The position numbers were made by a program, and so were the translations under genes. A DNA stretch of 64,000 bases from Herbiconiux sp. SALV-R1. Its GTDB lineage: Bacteria > Actinomycetota > Actinomycetes > Actinomycetales > Microbacteriaceae. Within the stretch, counting starts at the first letter, position 1; each line of letters starts with the position of its first letter. Location of the stretch: positions 682,001 to 746,000 of the forward strand of contig NZ_CP053344.1 in NCBI RefSeq assembly GCF_013113715.1, read 5' to 3'. Below are positions 31,243-39,740 of the stretch, piece after piece. The notes under the pieces are model-generated. The model was not told where the DNA came from. It did no database searches and saw only the letters and a program-made list of their open reading frames with translations.

Positions 31243-31340
31243 TCGGCTTGTTCCGCGCGGGCACAGGCGGTGCGGGAGGGGTGGATCGCGTTGCCGAACG
31301 GGGACCTCCGCGACCTCGCGCAGCGGCGCGACTAGCCGGC
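31166..31340. repeat. 93-bp-period tandem duplication of a gene end
   Basis: 31166-31247 and 31259-31340 are about 87% identical over 82 bp (11 differences by eye), with a period of 93 bp (31 codons, frame preserved). The first copy encodes the C-terminus of the DUF429 protein including its stop; the second repeats REGWIALP..DLRDL..RRD and a stop. The second copy overlaps the end of the convergent GntR gene by 9 bp. Confidence 0.8.
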
Positions 31341-32000
31341 CTGCTCCTCGCCGTCGTCGACCGGCAGGCTGTGCCACGTGTCGTACGCCACGGTGGCGGC
31401 GGCCTCGACGTTGCCCGCGGCACAGAGTTCGATGAGGCGGTCGTGGGCGGCGACGGATGCTGCACCGCTCGAGCTGAAGCGCAGGCGCTCGACCCGGCGC
31501 ACCACCGGGCTGAACTGTGAGAGCACGGATGCGAGGGCCTCGTTGCCGAGAACCGTCACCGGGACGGCGTGGAAGGCCTCGTCAGCATCCAGGGCGGCGT
31601 TCACATCGCCCGCCTCGATGGCGGCGGCGAAGTCGCGGTTGGCGGAGCGCATCCGGTCGAGGTCGTCGGAGTCGAGTGACTGAGACTCGACGGTCTGACG
31701 CACGGCGAGTTGGTGCATGGAGGCGACGACGTCGCGGGCGTCGCGCACCTTGCGGTCGTCGATGAGGCTCACGACGGTCGAACGGCCTGGCTGAGCGACG
31801 ACCAAGCCGCTCGCAGCCAGGCGGAGGAGCGCCTCGCGCACGGGGGTGCGGCTGACGCCGAGCCAGGTGGCGAGTTCGCCGTCTTTCAGCTGCTCGCCGG
31901 GGGCGAAGGTGCCGTCGACCAGGGCGTCTCGCAAGCGCTCGTAGACGTTGTTGCGCAGCAGTGTGCGTCCGAGCGGGAGTGCGTCCTGGGGAATCGGCAT
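31332..32000 (-). CDS. GntR-family (FCD) transcriptional regulator
   Basis: A 222-residue regulator: N-terminal winged helix (VYERLRDALVDGTFAPGEQL, ELATWLGVSRTPVREALLRL) and an all-helical FCD effector domain with acidic/His positions for metal or ligand binding (DEAFHAVPV, HDRLIELCAAGN). ATG 32000 is preferred to 32018. The gene is divergent from the alpha/beta hydrolase; two ATATTGC motifs in the gap are candidate operator halves. The C-terminus ends at the duplicated DUF429 tail and may have been slightly altered by that duplication. Confidence 0.88.
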   Translation of the reverse strand: MPIPQDALPLGRTLLRNNVYERLRDALVDGTFAPGEQLKDGELATWLGVSRTPVREALLRLAASGLVVAQPGRSTVVSLIDDRKVRDARDVVASMHQLAVRQTVESQSLDSDDLDRMRSANRDFAAAIEAGDVNAALDADEAFHAVPVTVLGNEALASVLSQFSPVVRRVERLRFSSSGAASVAAHDRLIELCAAGNVEAAATVAYDTWHSLPVDDGEEQAG

Positions 32001-32005
32001 ACAAC

Positions 32006-32102
32006 ATATTGCACACAAAATCGCGGGGAAATCGAATCGAACGGCGCACGCGGGAATTTCTCGATGGCGCTTGCGTTCTCTATTTTCAATGCAAAATATT
32101 GC
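32006..32102. promoter_or_regulatory. Divergent promoter region with repeated ATATTGC motif
   Basis: ATATTGC occurs at 32006-32012 and 32096-32102, the second as part of GCAAAATATTGC, a near-palindrome. The stretch is clearly AT-richer than its surroundings and separates the GntR regulator and hydrolase genes. A GntR operator is plausible; the spacing of 90 bp could allow looping. Confidence 0.35.
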
Positions 32103-32133
32103 GTATCACGCCACACCTCACCAAGGAGAGATC

Positions 32134-32874
32134 ATGACCACCAACGCCTTCGCCCCCACCGCCGAGAAGCCCACCATCGTGCTCGTCCACGGCGCCTTCG
32201 CCGAGTCGGCGAGCTGGAACGGCGTCGTCGCCCGCCTGCAGAGCGAGGGCTTCCCGGTGCTCGCCGTCGCCAACCCGCTCCGCGGTCTCGCCCAAGACGC
32301 CGAGTACCTCCGCACCGTGATCGACCACATCGACGGACCGGTCGTCGTCGCCGGCCACTCCTACGGCGGATCGGTCGCGAGCGAAGCCACCGAGGGCGCC
32401 GAGAACGTTCGGGCACTCGTCTTCGTCGCCAGCTTCCTCCTCGAGCCGGGCGAGAGCACGGGCGAACTCGCCGGCAAGTTCCCCGGCGGAGAGCTCGGCC
32501 CCGCCCTCACCCCGGCCCCCTACACGGCCGGGCCGAACTCGGGTGACGACCTGTACATCCTGCAAGACCGCTTCCGCGAGGTGTTCGCCGCCGACGTGCC
32601 CGAGGAGGAGATCGCGCTCCTCGCCGCCACCCAGCGCCCCATCGCCGGCGCGGCGCTCGAAGACGAGGCGACGAAGGCGGGGTGGAAGACCATCCCGTCG
32701 TGGACGCTCGTCACCCTCGACGACCTCGCGGTTCCCGCCGAGTCGCAGCGCTTCATGGCGGAGCGGGCGTCGTCGACCGTCGTCGAGATCAAGGCGTCGC
32801 ACGCGGTGACGGTGTCGGAGCCGGGTGCGACGGCAGACATCATCCTCGACGCCGTGCGCGGCACCGCGAAGTAG
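32134..32874 (+). CDS. Alpha/beta hydrolase
   Basis: A 246-residue alpha/beta hydrolase. Oxyanion-hole strand IVLVHGAFAESASW, nucleophile elbow AGHSYGGS (Ser about 79), and late His in ASHAVTVSEP. The sequence resembles the small esterase group that includes EstC-type and pyrethroid-esterase-like proteins rather than haloalkane dehalogenases. AAGGAG lies 5 bp upstream of ATG 32134. It is the probable target of the divergent GntR regulator and may be co-transcribed with the channel-like gene 52 bp downstream. Confidence 0.88.
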   Translation: MTTNAFAPTAEKPTIVLVHGAFAESASWNGVVARLQSEGFPVLAVANPLRGLAQDAEYLRTVIDHIDGPVVVAGHSYGGSVASEATEGAENVRALVFVASFLLEPGESTGELAGKFPGGELGPALTPAPYTAGPNSGDDLYILQDRFREVFAADVPEEEIALLAATQRPIAGAALEDEATKAGWKTIPSWTLVTLDDLAVPAESQRFMAERASSTVVEIKASHAVTVSEPGATADIILDAVRGTAK

Positions 32875-32926
32875 CCCCGAGCCCACCCGCCGCCGAGGCC
32901 CCATCGCACTGAGCAGGAGACCCCTC

Positions 32927-33634
32927 ATGTCGATCACCACCTTCGAGATCCCCCTCTGGGCGGAGCTGGCCGCCGCAGGCCTCGGCGGCCTGCAGGGCGC
33001 GCTCTTCGCGGCCACGCTCAAGGGCCGCCGGGCCGGGCACCGCATCGATGTGCTCGGTGTGGTGGTGATCGGCATCGCGGTCGCGCTGGGCGGGAGCCTG
33101 TTGCGCGATGTCATCCTCAACCAGCCGCCGGTCGTCGTCTGGAGCAACTGGTACCTCGTGGTCGCTGCGCTCGCGGCGGTCGTGGGCATGGCCGTGCAGC
33201 CGCTGCTCAAGCGCGCAGACGGGGTGGTGATCGTGCTCGACGCCCTCGTCATCGGCACCTTCGGCGCCATCGGTGCCACGAAGGCCCTGTCGCTCGGCGT
33301 CGGCCCGGTCGGCGCGCTGCTCGTCGGCATCGTCGGAGCCGTGGGCGGATCCCTCGTCCGCGACCTCCTCATCGGTCTCCCCGTCGCGTTCCTGCACGTC
33401 GGCTCGCTGTTCGTGGTCGCCGCAGGGGCCGGGGTGGGCGTGCTCATCGTGCTGGTGTCGCTCGGTGTGGCCGTGCCGATCGCGGGGCTGGTGTGCATCG
33501 TGGTGACGAGCATCCTGAGGCTCGTGGCGGTGCGCTTCGGCTGGCGATTCCCCGAGCAGGCGCCCCTGCGCGTGCACCTGCGGCGGGCGCGGCCGCGGCC
33601 GGAGGCCGGCTCCACCGTTCTCACTCACTCCTAG
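32927..33634 (+). CDS. TRIC/UPF0126-family membrane protein (cation channel type)
   Basis: A 235-residue protein with seven hydrophobic segments arranged as a duplicated three-helix unit. Each repeat carries the family signature GGSLLRDVIL (about 58) and GGSLVRDLLI (about 145). TRIC-type proteins form trimeric monovalent-cation channels; some bacterial UPF0126 members may transport glycine. A basic C-terminal tail (RRARPRPEAGS) is cytoplasmic. GCAGGAGA precedes the ATG. Confidence 0.85.
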   Translation: MSITTFEIPLWAELAAAGLGGLQGALFAATLKGRRAGHRIDVLGVVVIGIAVALGGSLLRDVILNQPPVVVWSNWYLVVAALAAVVGMAVQPLLKRADGVVIVLDALVIGTFGAIGATKALSLGVGPVGALLVGIVGAVGGSLVRDLLIGLPVAFLHVGSLFVVAAGAGVGVLIVLVSLGVAVPIAGLVCIVVTSILRLVAVRFGWRFPEQAPLRVHLRRARPRPEAGSTVLTHS

Positions 33635-33643
33635 GAAAGGCCC

Positions 33644-34078
33644 ATGAAGACAAGCGGATGCGCGACCCTCGCGCCCCTGACCGTGCTGCTCCTCGCCGGG
33701 TGTGCCGCCCCGAGCGGCGGGTCGCTCGGCGCCGACATCAGCGCGGTGGCGACCGACTCGGCCGGCGGGTCGTTCGCTCTCGCCGACGTGGATGACGCGC
33801 CGGGGGACGACTTCCTCGTGGTGTGCCCCTACGAGACGACCGAGTCGGTCGGTGAGCGGCTGGGGTTCGAGTGGCCGGATGCTCCCGACCACTCCCGCAG
33901 CGACGACCGGCAGACCGTGGCGTTCGTCGCCGACGGGGCGGTCGTCGACGCGGTCGAGCTCGGGCGCGACACGGTCGACTTCTGCTCGACGGGGGAGTGG
34001 GCGCTTCTGCCGGTCGACGCGGAGCTGCAGGCGTCGGCTGACGGCGAGCCCGTGCGAGTCACGGAGGTGGAGCGATGA
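33644..34078 (+). CDS. Lipoprotein, unknown function
   Basis: A 144-residue predicted lipoprotein: signal MKTSGCATLAPLTVLLLAGCAAP with lipobox LAGC, so Cys19 would be lipid-modified and the protein anchored outside the membrane. The mature part has two further cysteines (VVCPYE and DFCSTG), probably a disulfide. The TGA overlaps the ATG of the methyltransferase gene (ATGA). Family not recognised. Confidence 0.75.
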   Translation: MKTSGCATLAPLTVLLLAGCAAPSGGSLGADISAVATDSAGGSFALADVDDAPGDDFLVVCPYETTESVGERLGFEWPDAPDHSRSDDRQTVAFVADGAVVDAVELGRDTVDFCSTGEWALLPVDAELQASADGEPVRVTEVER

Positions 34079-34962
34079 GCGGGCCGGCGGCGGCGGTGCT
34101 CGCCGAGCTGAAGACGTCGGCGCTCGTCGCTGCGGCGGTAGCGGCCGCGCTGGGCGAGGAGAGGGCGGCTACTCCCGCGGAGGCGCTGGCCGTCGACCCG
34201 CGGCGGGCTGCGGTGCTGCGGTCGCTGCCCGACCCCGAGGCGCTGCTCGCCGAGCTCTGGGCCGACCGCCGGTCGCGGGCGCACCACCTCGTGAGCAGCC
34301 TCACCCAGGCGGCCACCGCGGCTCGTGGTGCGACCGGCACCTGGGCAGACTCGAGCGATGAGGTCATCGTGGCGCAGGGGCGGTCGTCGGCGTTGATGGC
34401 GCGGGTGATGTTGAACGACATCGCTCCTCTCTATGGGGCGCTCGCCTCCGGAAGCGAATCGCGGATGCTCGACGTCGGAACCGGGATCGGCGCCATCGCG
34501 ACAGCGATCGCCCGAGCGGTGCCCGATGCCCGCGTGGTGGGCATCGACATCGCCGAGCGGCCGCTCGAGCTCGGGGCCGAGCTGCTGGCCGAGGAGGACG
34601 CCGCGGTGGCCGGGCGGGTGGAGCTGCGGCTGCAGGACGTGACCGCGCTCGACGAGACCGCCGCGTACGACGTGGTGTGGATGCCGATGCCGTTCCTGCC
34701 GGACGCCATCGCCGCGCCGGCCCTGGATCGTGCCACGGCGGCGCTGCGCGAGGGCGGATTGCTGGTGCTCGGGGCGCATCCCGACGAGCCCGACCCCCGT
34801 GTGAAGGCGGCGAACGACTGGCTCGCATCGCTCACGGGCGGAGGGACGCTGGCGGCGAGCGCGGTGGTGGAGGAGCTCGAGCGGCGCGGCTTCGACCGCG
34901 TGGAGCGGTTCGCGACCGTGCCCGGCGGACCGGTCGTGGTCGCGGGCGTGCGCCCCGCCTGA
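34075..34962 (+). CDS. SAM-dependent class I methyltransferase
   Basis: A 295-residue protein. An N-terminal helical domain (about 1-115) is followed by a Rossmann methyltransferase: motif I MLDVGTGIGAIATAIA, acidic strand-2 end VVGIDIAERPLELGAELL, motif III LQDVTALDETAAYDVVWMP and motif LREGGLLVLGAHPDEPD. The layout resembles small-molecule O-methyltransferases with an N-terminal dimerisation domain. Substrate unknown. Translationally coupled to the preceding lipoprotein, which is functionally puzzling. Confidence 0.82.
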   Translation: MSGPAAAVLAELKTSALVAAAVAAALGEERAATPAEALAVDPRRAAVLRSLPDPEALLAELWADRRSRAHHLVSSLTQAATAARGATGTWADSSDEVIVAQGRSSALMARVMLNDIAPLYGALASGSESRMLDVGTGIGAIATAIARAVPDARVVGIDIAERPLELGAELLAEEDAAVAGRVELRLQDVTALDETAAYDVVWMPMPFLPDAIAAPALDRATAALREGGLLVLGAHPDEPDPRVKAANDWLASLTGGGTLAASAVVEELERRGFDRVERFATVPGGPVVVAGVRPA

Positions 34963-35044
34963 AGCGGGCGACACCCGCCGTCGCGGCGTGGTGAGGCACG
35001 GCGGTGCGGCCCCGGGCCTGAAGCGGCCGGTGCCGCCGACCCGC

Positions 35045-36211
35045 TTACGGGCGCGCGGCGGCGAGGGCGGTGAGGGTGCGGTCGATGTCGTCGTCGGTGT
35101 TGAAGTAGTGCACGCCGATGCGCACGCGCGATCCGGAGACCTGGGCCTTCACGCCCGCCTCGAGGAGATGCCGCGCGATCACCTCGCCATCGAACGCACC
35201 CGCGTCGACCACCGCGATGTGCGTGCGCTGGAACGGCGTCACCGGCGTGAAGCCGAGCTCTTGTGCACCCTCCCACCAGCGCGCGGCGAGGCGGGTGGCG
35301 TGCTGCTCGACGGCGGCGCGGTCGAGGCGGGAGAGGAGCTCGATGGCGGCGAGGGCGCCGATCCACGAGAACCAGGCGGGGGAGGTGTCGATGCGTGACG
35401 CATCCGACGGGACCTCGAGCTCGCCGCCGAAGTAGCCGAACGGCGGCGCGGTGCTCTTCCAGCTGGGGAGGAGGGGCGAAAGGTCGGCGAGGCGATCGGG
35501 GCGCGTGATCATCCAGGCCGCTCCGCGCGGGCAGAGCATCCACTTGTAGCCGTGCACCGCCACGAAATCGGGGGCGAGGGCGTCGATGTCGAACCGCAGC
35601 ACGCCGTACGACTGCGTGAGGTCGACGAAGAGGCGTGCGCCGACGGCATCCGTCGCCGCTCGCAGCGCGGCGAAGTCGGGGCGCACGCCGTTCGAGGTGA
35701 GGGTGTCGCTCACCGCGACGAGGGCCGTGCCTTCGCGCACCGCCGCGACGAGGTCGTCGGTCGGCGTGTAGCCGCCGCGCGACGGCACCCGCACGACCGG
35801 GTTGCGCTCCGGGTCGAGCGCGAGCCACGGGAAGAGGGTGCTGCGGAACTCGTCGTCTGCCACCACCACCGGCCCCGGCGGGAGCGAGGCGGCGACCGTC
35901 GCAGCGCCTTCGGCCACCGAACCCAGCACCGAGACGCGACCGCTCTCGACGCCGGCGTAGCGTGCGAAGGCCTCGCGAGCATCCTCGGCCGCCCAGTCCC
36001 AGTCGCGCCACGAGAACTCGCCGCGCTGCCAGTCGCCGAGAGTCGAGGTGAGCGCCTGCAGCACCGGGGTCGCGCCAGGCGGGGAGCCCGGGGTGTCGAG
36101 CCAAGCCCAGGAGCGGAGGGCGTCGAACTGTGCGCGGAAACCCGCCTGATCGAGCGGATGCGCGGGCGGCGACACAAGCGGATGCGCGGGCGGCGACGCA
36201 GGCTCCGTCAC
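35045..36211 (-). CDS. Class V aminotransferase (PLP-dependent)
   Basis: A 388-residue fold-type I PLP enzyme. The Schiff-base Lys is in VHGYKWMLCPRG (about 224); cofactor-binding residues appear in LFVDLTQSYGVLRFDID. The family includes isopenicillin-N-epimerase-like and cysteine-desulfurase-like enzymes; no desulfurase Cys loop is evident, so a transaminase, lyase or epimerase role is likely. The N-terminus contains an eight-residue tandem duplication (SPPAHPLV/D) caused by a 24-bp repeat. Its start overlaps the stop of the RidA-like gene (ATGA), an association seen with enamine/imine-producing PLP enzymes. Confidence 0.85.
   Translation of the reverse strand: MTEPASPPAHPLVSPPAHPLDQAGFRAQFDALRSWAWLDTPGSPPGATPVLQALTSTLGDWQRGEFSWRDWDWAAEDAREAFARYAGVESGRVSVLGSVAEGAATVAASLPPGPVVVADDEFRSTLFPWLALDPERNPVVRVPSRGGYTPTDDLVAAVREGTALVAVSDTLTSNGVRPDFAALRAATDAVGARLFVDLTQSYGVLRFDIDALAPDFVAVHGYKWMLCPRGAAWMITRPDRLADLSPLLPSWKSTAPPFGYFGGELEVPSDASRIDTSPAWFSWIGALAAIELLSRLDRAAVEQHATRLAARWWEGAQELGFTPVTPFQRTHIAVVDAGAFDGEVIARHLLEAGVKAQVSGSRVRIGVHYFNTDDDIDRTLTALAAARP
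36153..36200. repeat. 24-bp tandem duplication in the aminotransferase N-terminus
   Basis: Units 36153-36176 and 36177-36200 differ at one base. They encode two copies of an eight-residue Pro/Ala/His segment before the conserved fold, so the expansion is probably neutral slippage. Confidence 0.85.
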
Positions 36212-36624
36212 GGCCGCGCGTCCACAGCCGCCCAGCCCTCGAGCTCGATGTGGATCTCGGGCTTGATGAGCGCCGCCACCACCGCCAGCGAGTGCCCCGG
36301 GTAGTCACCCTCGGGGAACCACTCGGCGAACACGCGGTCGCGCCCGGCGACGAACCCGGGAATCGACTCGGTTCCCGACACGAACGTCAGCAACCGCACG
36401 AGATCGGCCGGGGTCGCCCCCATCGACGCGAGCAACCGCTCGATGTTGCGCAGCGCCAGCACCGTCTGCTCCTCGGCCGACTCGGCGAGCACGCCGTCGG
36501 TGTCGTTGCCCACCTGCCCGGCGATGAACACCAGCTGCTTGCCCTCGGGCACCGAGGTGAGGTGGCTGTACTTGCCGATGGGCGGGGCGACGGTGTCGGG
36601 GTTCCAGCGCGTGGGGGTGGTCAT
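36208..36624 (-). CDS. RidA/YjgF-family protein, atypical active site
   Basis: A 138-residue Rid protein with the usual strand/helix order: LVFIAGQVGNDTDGVL, EEQTVLALRNIERLLASMGA, VRLLTFVS, and the C-terminal AALIKPEIHIELEGWAA. In enamine/imine deaminase RidA the loop reads PARS with a catalytic Arg; here it is PGHS, so the Arg is replaced by His. That points to one of the non-deaminase Rid subfamilies (Rid4-7 type) with a different or dedicated role. It is coupled to the downstream aminotransferase by a 4-bp overlap, implying action on that enzyme's product. Confidence 0.85.
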   Translation of the reverse strand: MTTPTRWNPDTVAPPIGKYSHLTSVPEGKQLVFIAGQVGNDTDGVLAESAEEQTVLALRNIERLLASMGATPADLVRLLTFVSGTESIPGFVAGRDRVFAEWFPEGDYPGHSLAVVAALIKPEIHIELEGWAAVDARP

Positions 36625-36708
36625 GTCGTTCTCCTGGTGAGTCGGATGCGCGGGTCGCGCGAGTGGAAAAGAGGAACGGAGGAGAAAGGAAAGCGAGGGA
36701 GGCGCGGC

Positions 36709-37452
36709 TCAGCGATGCGCGAGCACCCCGCCGTCGGCGGTGAGGATCGACCCGGTGATGAAGCCGGCCCCGTCTCCGGCGAGGAAGACTACCGCCGCCG
36801 CGATCTCGGCGGGGTCGGCGAGACGCTTCAGCAGCATCCGGCCCACCATCCTCTCGGCGTAGACGGGGTCGGCCACGGCCGCGAGGCCCTGGGGTGTGGC
36901 GATCGGGCCGGGCTGCACCCCGTTCACCCTGATGCCGTGCTCGGCGAAGGAGACGGCGAGCGCCCGGGTCAGCGCGGTCACCCCTCCCTTGCTCGCGGCA
37001 TAGGCGCCGTTCTCCTCGGTGGCCTCGCTCGCCGCCACCGAGGTGATGGTCACGATCGAGCCCGGCACGCCCGCCGCGACCATCGCGCGCGCGACGATCT
37101 GCGAGGGAAGGAAGGTTCCCTTCAGGTTCACGTTCACCACGGCGTCGAAGTCGGCGTCGGTGGTGTCGAGGAGGTTGGATGCGCGGTAGATGCCCGCGCA
37201 GTTCACGAGCACGCCCGGTGCGCCGAACGCGGCGACCGCCTCGTCGACGGCCGAGGCGACCGCGGCGCGATCGGTGACGTCGGCTGCGAGGCGGATGACG
37301 CCCGGCTCGTCGCGCCAGGTCGCCTCGAGGGCGTCGGCACTCAGGTCGAGAGCGGCGACGGTGTGCCCGGCGTCGAGCAGGGCGCGCACGACTGCCGCAC
37401 CGATGCCGCTGGCGCCGCCGGTGACGATGGCGGTCTTCGGCTGGTCGGTCAT
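36709..37452 (-). CDS. Short-chain dehydrogenase/reductase (SDR)
   Basis: A 247-residue classical SDR: TGGASGIGAA cofactor loop, Asp at the end of strand 2 (VAALDLSAD, favouring NAD), VNCAGIYRAS, and the Ser/Tyr/Lys set in ITSVAAS...GAYAASKGG. The C-terminus FITGSILTADGG is typical of sugar or polyol dehydrogenases in this class. Its ATG overlaps the stop of the aldo/keto reductase gene (ATGA). Together they suggest stepwise oxidation of a sugar or sugar acid. Confidence 0.9.
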   Translation of the reverse strand: MTDQPKTAIVTGGASGIGAAVVRALLDAGHTVAALDLSADALEATWRDEPGVIRLAADVTDRAAVASAVDEAVAAFGAPGVLVNCAGIYRASNLLDTTDADFDAVVNVNLKGTFLPSQIVARAMVAAGVPGSIVTITSVAASEATEENGAYAASKGGVTALTRALAVSFAEHGIRVNGVQPGPIATPQGLAAVADPVYAERMVGRMLLKRLADPAEIAAAVVFLAGDGAGFITGSILTADGGVLAHR

Positions 37453-38411
37453 GCCTCGTCCTTCTCGATGGGGAGCTCGGAGCTCAGCGCGTCGAGACGG
37501 CTCATCTCCTCGGGGGTCAACTCCATCGTCGTCGAATCGAGCAGCCCCTGCACCTGGTCGACCCGGCTCGCGCTCGCGACGGGGGCCACGACGCCCGGCT
37601 GCACGCGCAGCCAGGCCAGCGCGGCCGTGGCGGGCGACACCGCGTGCGCGTCGGCAACCTCGACCAGCGCCGACACGACCTCGAGGGCCTCGGGGCTGAA
37701 GTAGACCTCGAGCATCGAGGCCCGCGGGCTGGCGTCGATGTCGTCGCGGGTGCGGTACTTGCCCGTCAGCAGTCCGCTCGCCAGGCCGAAGTACGGCACG
37801 ACCGCGAGGTCGAAGCGCTCGATCGCCGGGCGCAGGTCGGTCTCGAACTCGCGACGGAACAGGAGGTTGAGGTGCGGCTGGAGGGCGACGGGGCGGGCGA
37901 ATCCGTTCTCGTCGGCGATGCGCATCCACTCGGCGATGCGTTCGCCCGAGTAGTTCGAGAGGCCCACGGCTTTGATCTTGCCGGCCACGCGCAGCTCGTC
38001 GAACGCGGCGACGGTCTCCTCGAGGGGGTACGCGGGGTCGTCGCGGTGGGAGTAGAGGATGTCGATGTAGTCGGTGCCGAGGCGGCCGAGCGACGCCTCC
38101 GCGGCGCGGTGGATGCTCGAGCGTGACAGCCCGGCGAACTCGGGGTGGCGGCCGCACTTGGTGGCGATGACGACGTTCTCGCGGGCCGTGCGGTCGCGCA
38201 TCCAGTGCCCGATGATGGTCTCCGACTCGCCGCCCTTGTTGCCCTCGACCCACCACGAGTAGTTGTCGGCGGTGTCGATGAAGTTTCCGCCGCCCTCGAT
38301 GTAGGCGTCGATCACGGCGTACGACTCCGCCTCCTCCGAGGTCCAGCCGAAGGTGTTGCTACCGAGGCACAGGGGGTAGATGTCGGCGTCGAGCGCGGTG
38401 AAGTTCTGCAT
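37449..38411 (-). CDS. Aldo/keto reductase
   Basis: A 320-residue TIM-barrel reductase. Catalytic residues in FIDTADNYSWW (Asp, Tyr), VVIATKCG (Lys) and ILYSHRDD (His); cofactor-binding SVASASRVDQ-like segment near the end (VASASRVDQVQGLL). The subgroup resembles YajO/IolS-type NAD(P)-dependent reductases. It is the first gene of a minus-strand operon (reductase, SDR, RidA-like, aminotransferase) and is divergent from the enolase-superfamily gene 59 bp away. ATG 38411 gives the standard N-terminus. Confidence 0.9.
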   Translation of the reverse strand: MQNFTALDADIYPLCLGSNTFGWTSEEAESYAVIDAYIEGGGNFIDTADNYSWWVEGNKGGESETIIGHWMRDRTARENVVIATKCGRHPEFAGLSRSSIHRAAEASLGRLGTDYIDILYSHRDDPAYPLEETVAAFDELRVAGKIKAVGLSNYSGERIAEWMRIADENGFARPVALQPHLNLLFRREFETDLRPAIERFDLAVVPYFGLASGLLTGKYRTRDDIDASPRASMLEVYFSPEALEVVSALVEVADAHAVSPATAALAWLRVQPGVVAPVASASRVDQVQGLLDSTTMELTPEEMSRLDALSSELPIEKDEA

Positions 38412-38470
38412 GATGATCGCAACGATAGGTGAGCGGTGGGGCCGCTCCAAGCGTGCGTCATACTCTTGGG

Positions 38471-39727
38471 ATGTTGACCGTCACAGGCATCGATGCCTGG
38501 CTCTGCCCCATGCCTCTCGCCCGCCCCGTGCGCCTCGGAGCGATGCTCTACACCACCCGCGACTACGTCGTGGTGCGGGTGCGCACCGACGGCGGGGCGG
38601 TGGGCCGGGCCATCGGGTACAGCCGGGGAACGCCGCTGCTCGAGGCGCTGCGCACCCTCGCCACGGCGCTCGATCGTGGGCTCGGCGTCGACCCGCGGGC
38701 CGTACAGGGCGACCTGCGGGCGCGGTTCATGCCGGGGTGGGCGTCGTTCGTGCGGGCGGCGTCGCTTCTGGACATCGCGCTGTGGGATGCGGCTGCCCGG
38801 GAGGCGGGGGTGCCGGTGCAGCGGATGTTCGGCGAGGGGGTCGGTACGGGCGCGGGCGCCAGTGGTGGAGCCGGGGCCGGTGGCGGTGTCGTCGTCGGCG
38901 GAGGTGCAGGTGCTGGTGCTGGTGGGGGCACTTCCGGCGCCGCTTCACCCGAACCCGGGAGTCTCGTGGTGGCGGGGTACTTCGCCGACGCGCGGACCCG
39001 CGCCGAACTGCTCGACGAGGTGACGGCCCTGGTGGAGGGCGGGGCGACGACGGTGAAGGTGATGGTGCCGGGACTCGACGTCGACGACGATCTCGATCTC
39101 GTCGCGGGAATCGGCCGGCACGTCGAGGGGCTCGTGGCGAGCGCTGGCACCACCCGCGGCCCGGTCGAGATCGCCGTCGACCTGCACGGCGGGCTGCGGC
39201 CCTTCGATCCGATGGCTGCCGAGACCGCGCGGCGCTTCTGGGACCTCGGGGTCGCGTTCATCGAGGATCCGTTCCCCGGGCCCGACTGGCGGCCCCTCGA
39301 GCACCTCGTCGAGCGGGCGCCCGAGCTGCGGCTCGCCGTGGGGGAGGACCTCGTCGGGCTCGGCGGCGCCCTCGACCTGCTGCCGTTCGCCCACCTGCTG
39401 CGCGTCGACGCCACGGCGAGCGGGGGCTACTCGTTCGCCCTCGACGCGGTGGATGCGGCGGAGCGCGCCGGGGTGGGCATCGCGCCGCACGTGTTCGCGC
39501 CGATCCACGCGCCGCTCGCCGCCCGGACGTCGGCCGTGCGGCTCGTCGAGACGATCCCCGCCCGCATCGGGGCCGAGCCGATCCAGCCGTTGCTCGACCC
39601 CGCGCACCCGTGGATCGACGGAGTCGTGTGGCCGTCGACAGCACGCGAGGGCGTGACAGGGCTCGACCTGCCCCTCGACTTCGAGCGGGTCGCGCAGCAC
39701 GCCACCGCCGGCTGGTCGATCGAGTAG
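38471..39727 (+). CDS. Enolase-superfamily (mandelate racemase/muconate lactonizing) enzyme with Gly/Ala insert
   Basis: A 418-residue protein. Capping domain about 1-120, then a low-complexity Gly/Ala/Val insert (about 120-165), then the beta barrel with metal ligands: Asp in IAVDLHGG, Glu in FIEDPFP, Glu/Asp in AVGEDLVG. The strand with TVKVMVPG has a single Lys rather than the usual KxK, and a His in GIAPHVFAPIH may be the second base. Members dehydrate sugar acids, racemise, or form lactones. The adjacent muconolactone-isomerase-like gene favours a cycloisomerase-like or lactone reaction, but a sugar-acid dehydratase is also possible. Without the insert the length is normal. Confidence 0.82.
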   Translation: MLTVTGIDAWLCPMPLARPVRLGAMLYTTRDYVVVRVRTDGGAVGRAIGYSRGTPLLEALRTLATALDRGLGVDPRAVQGDLRARFMPGWASFVRAASLLDIALWDAAAREAGVPVQRMFGEGVGTGAGASGGAGAGGGVVVGGGAGAGAGGGTSGAASPEPGSLVVAGYFADARTRAELLDEVTALVEGGATTVKVMVPGLDVDDDLDLVAGIGRHVEGLVASAGTTRGPVEIAVDLHGGLRPFDPMAAETARRFWDLGVAFIEDPFPGPDWRPLEHLVERAPELRLAVGEDLVGLGGALDLLPFAHLLRVDATASGGYSFALDAVDAAERAGVGIAPHVFAPIHAPLAARTSAVRLVETIPARIGAEPIQPLLDPAHPWIDGVVWPSTAREGVTGLDLPLDFERVAQHATAGWSIE

Positions 39728-39740
39728 ACGCGCCGGCCGG

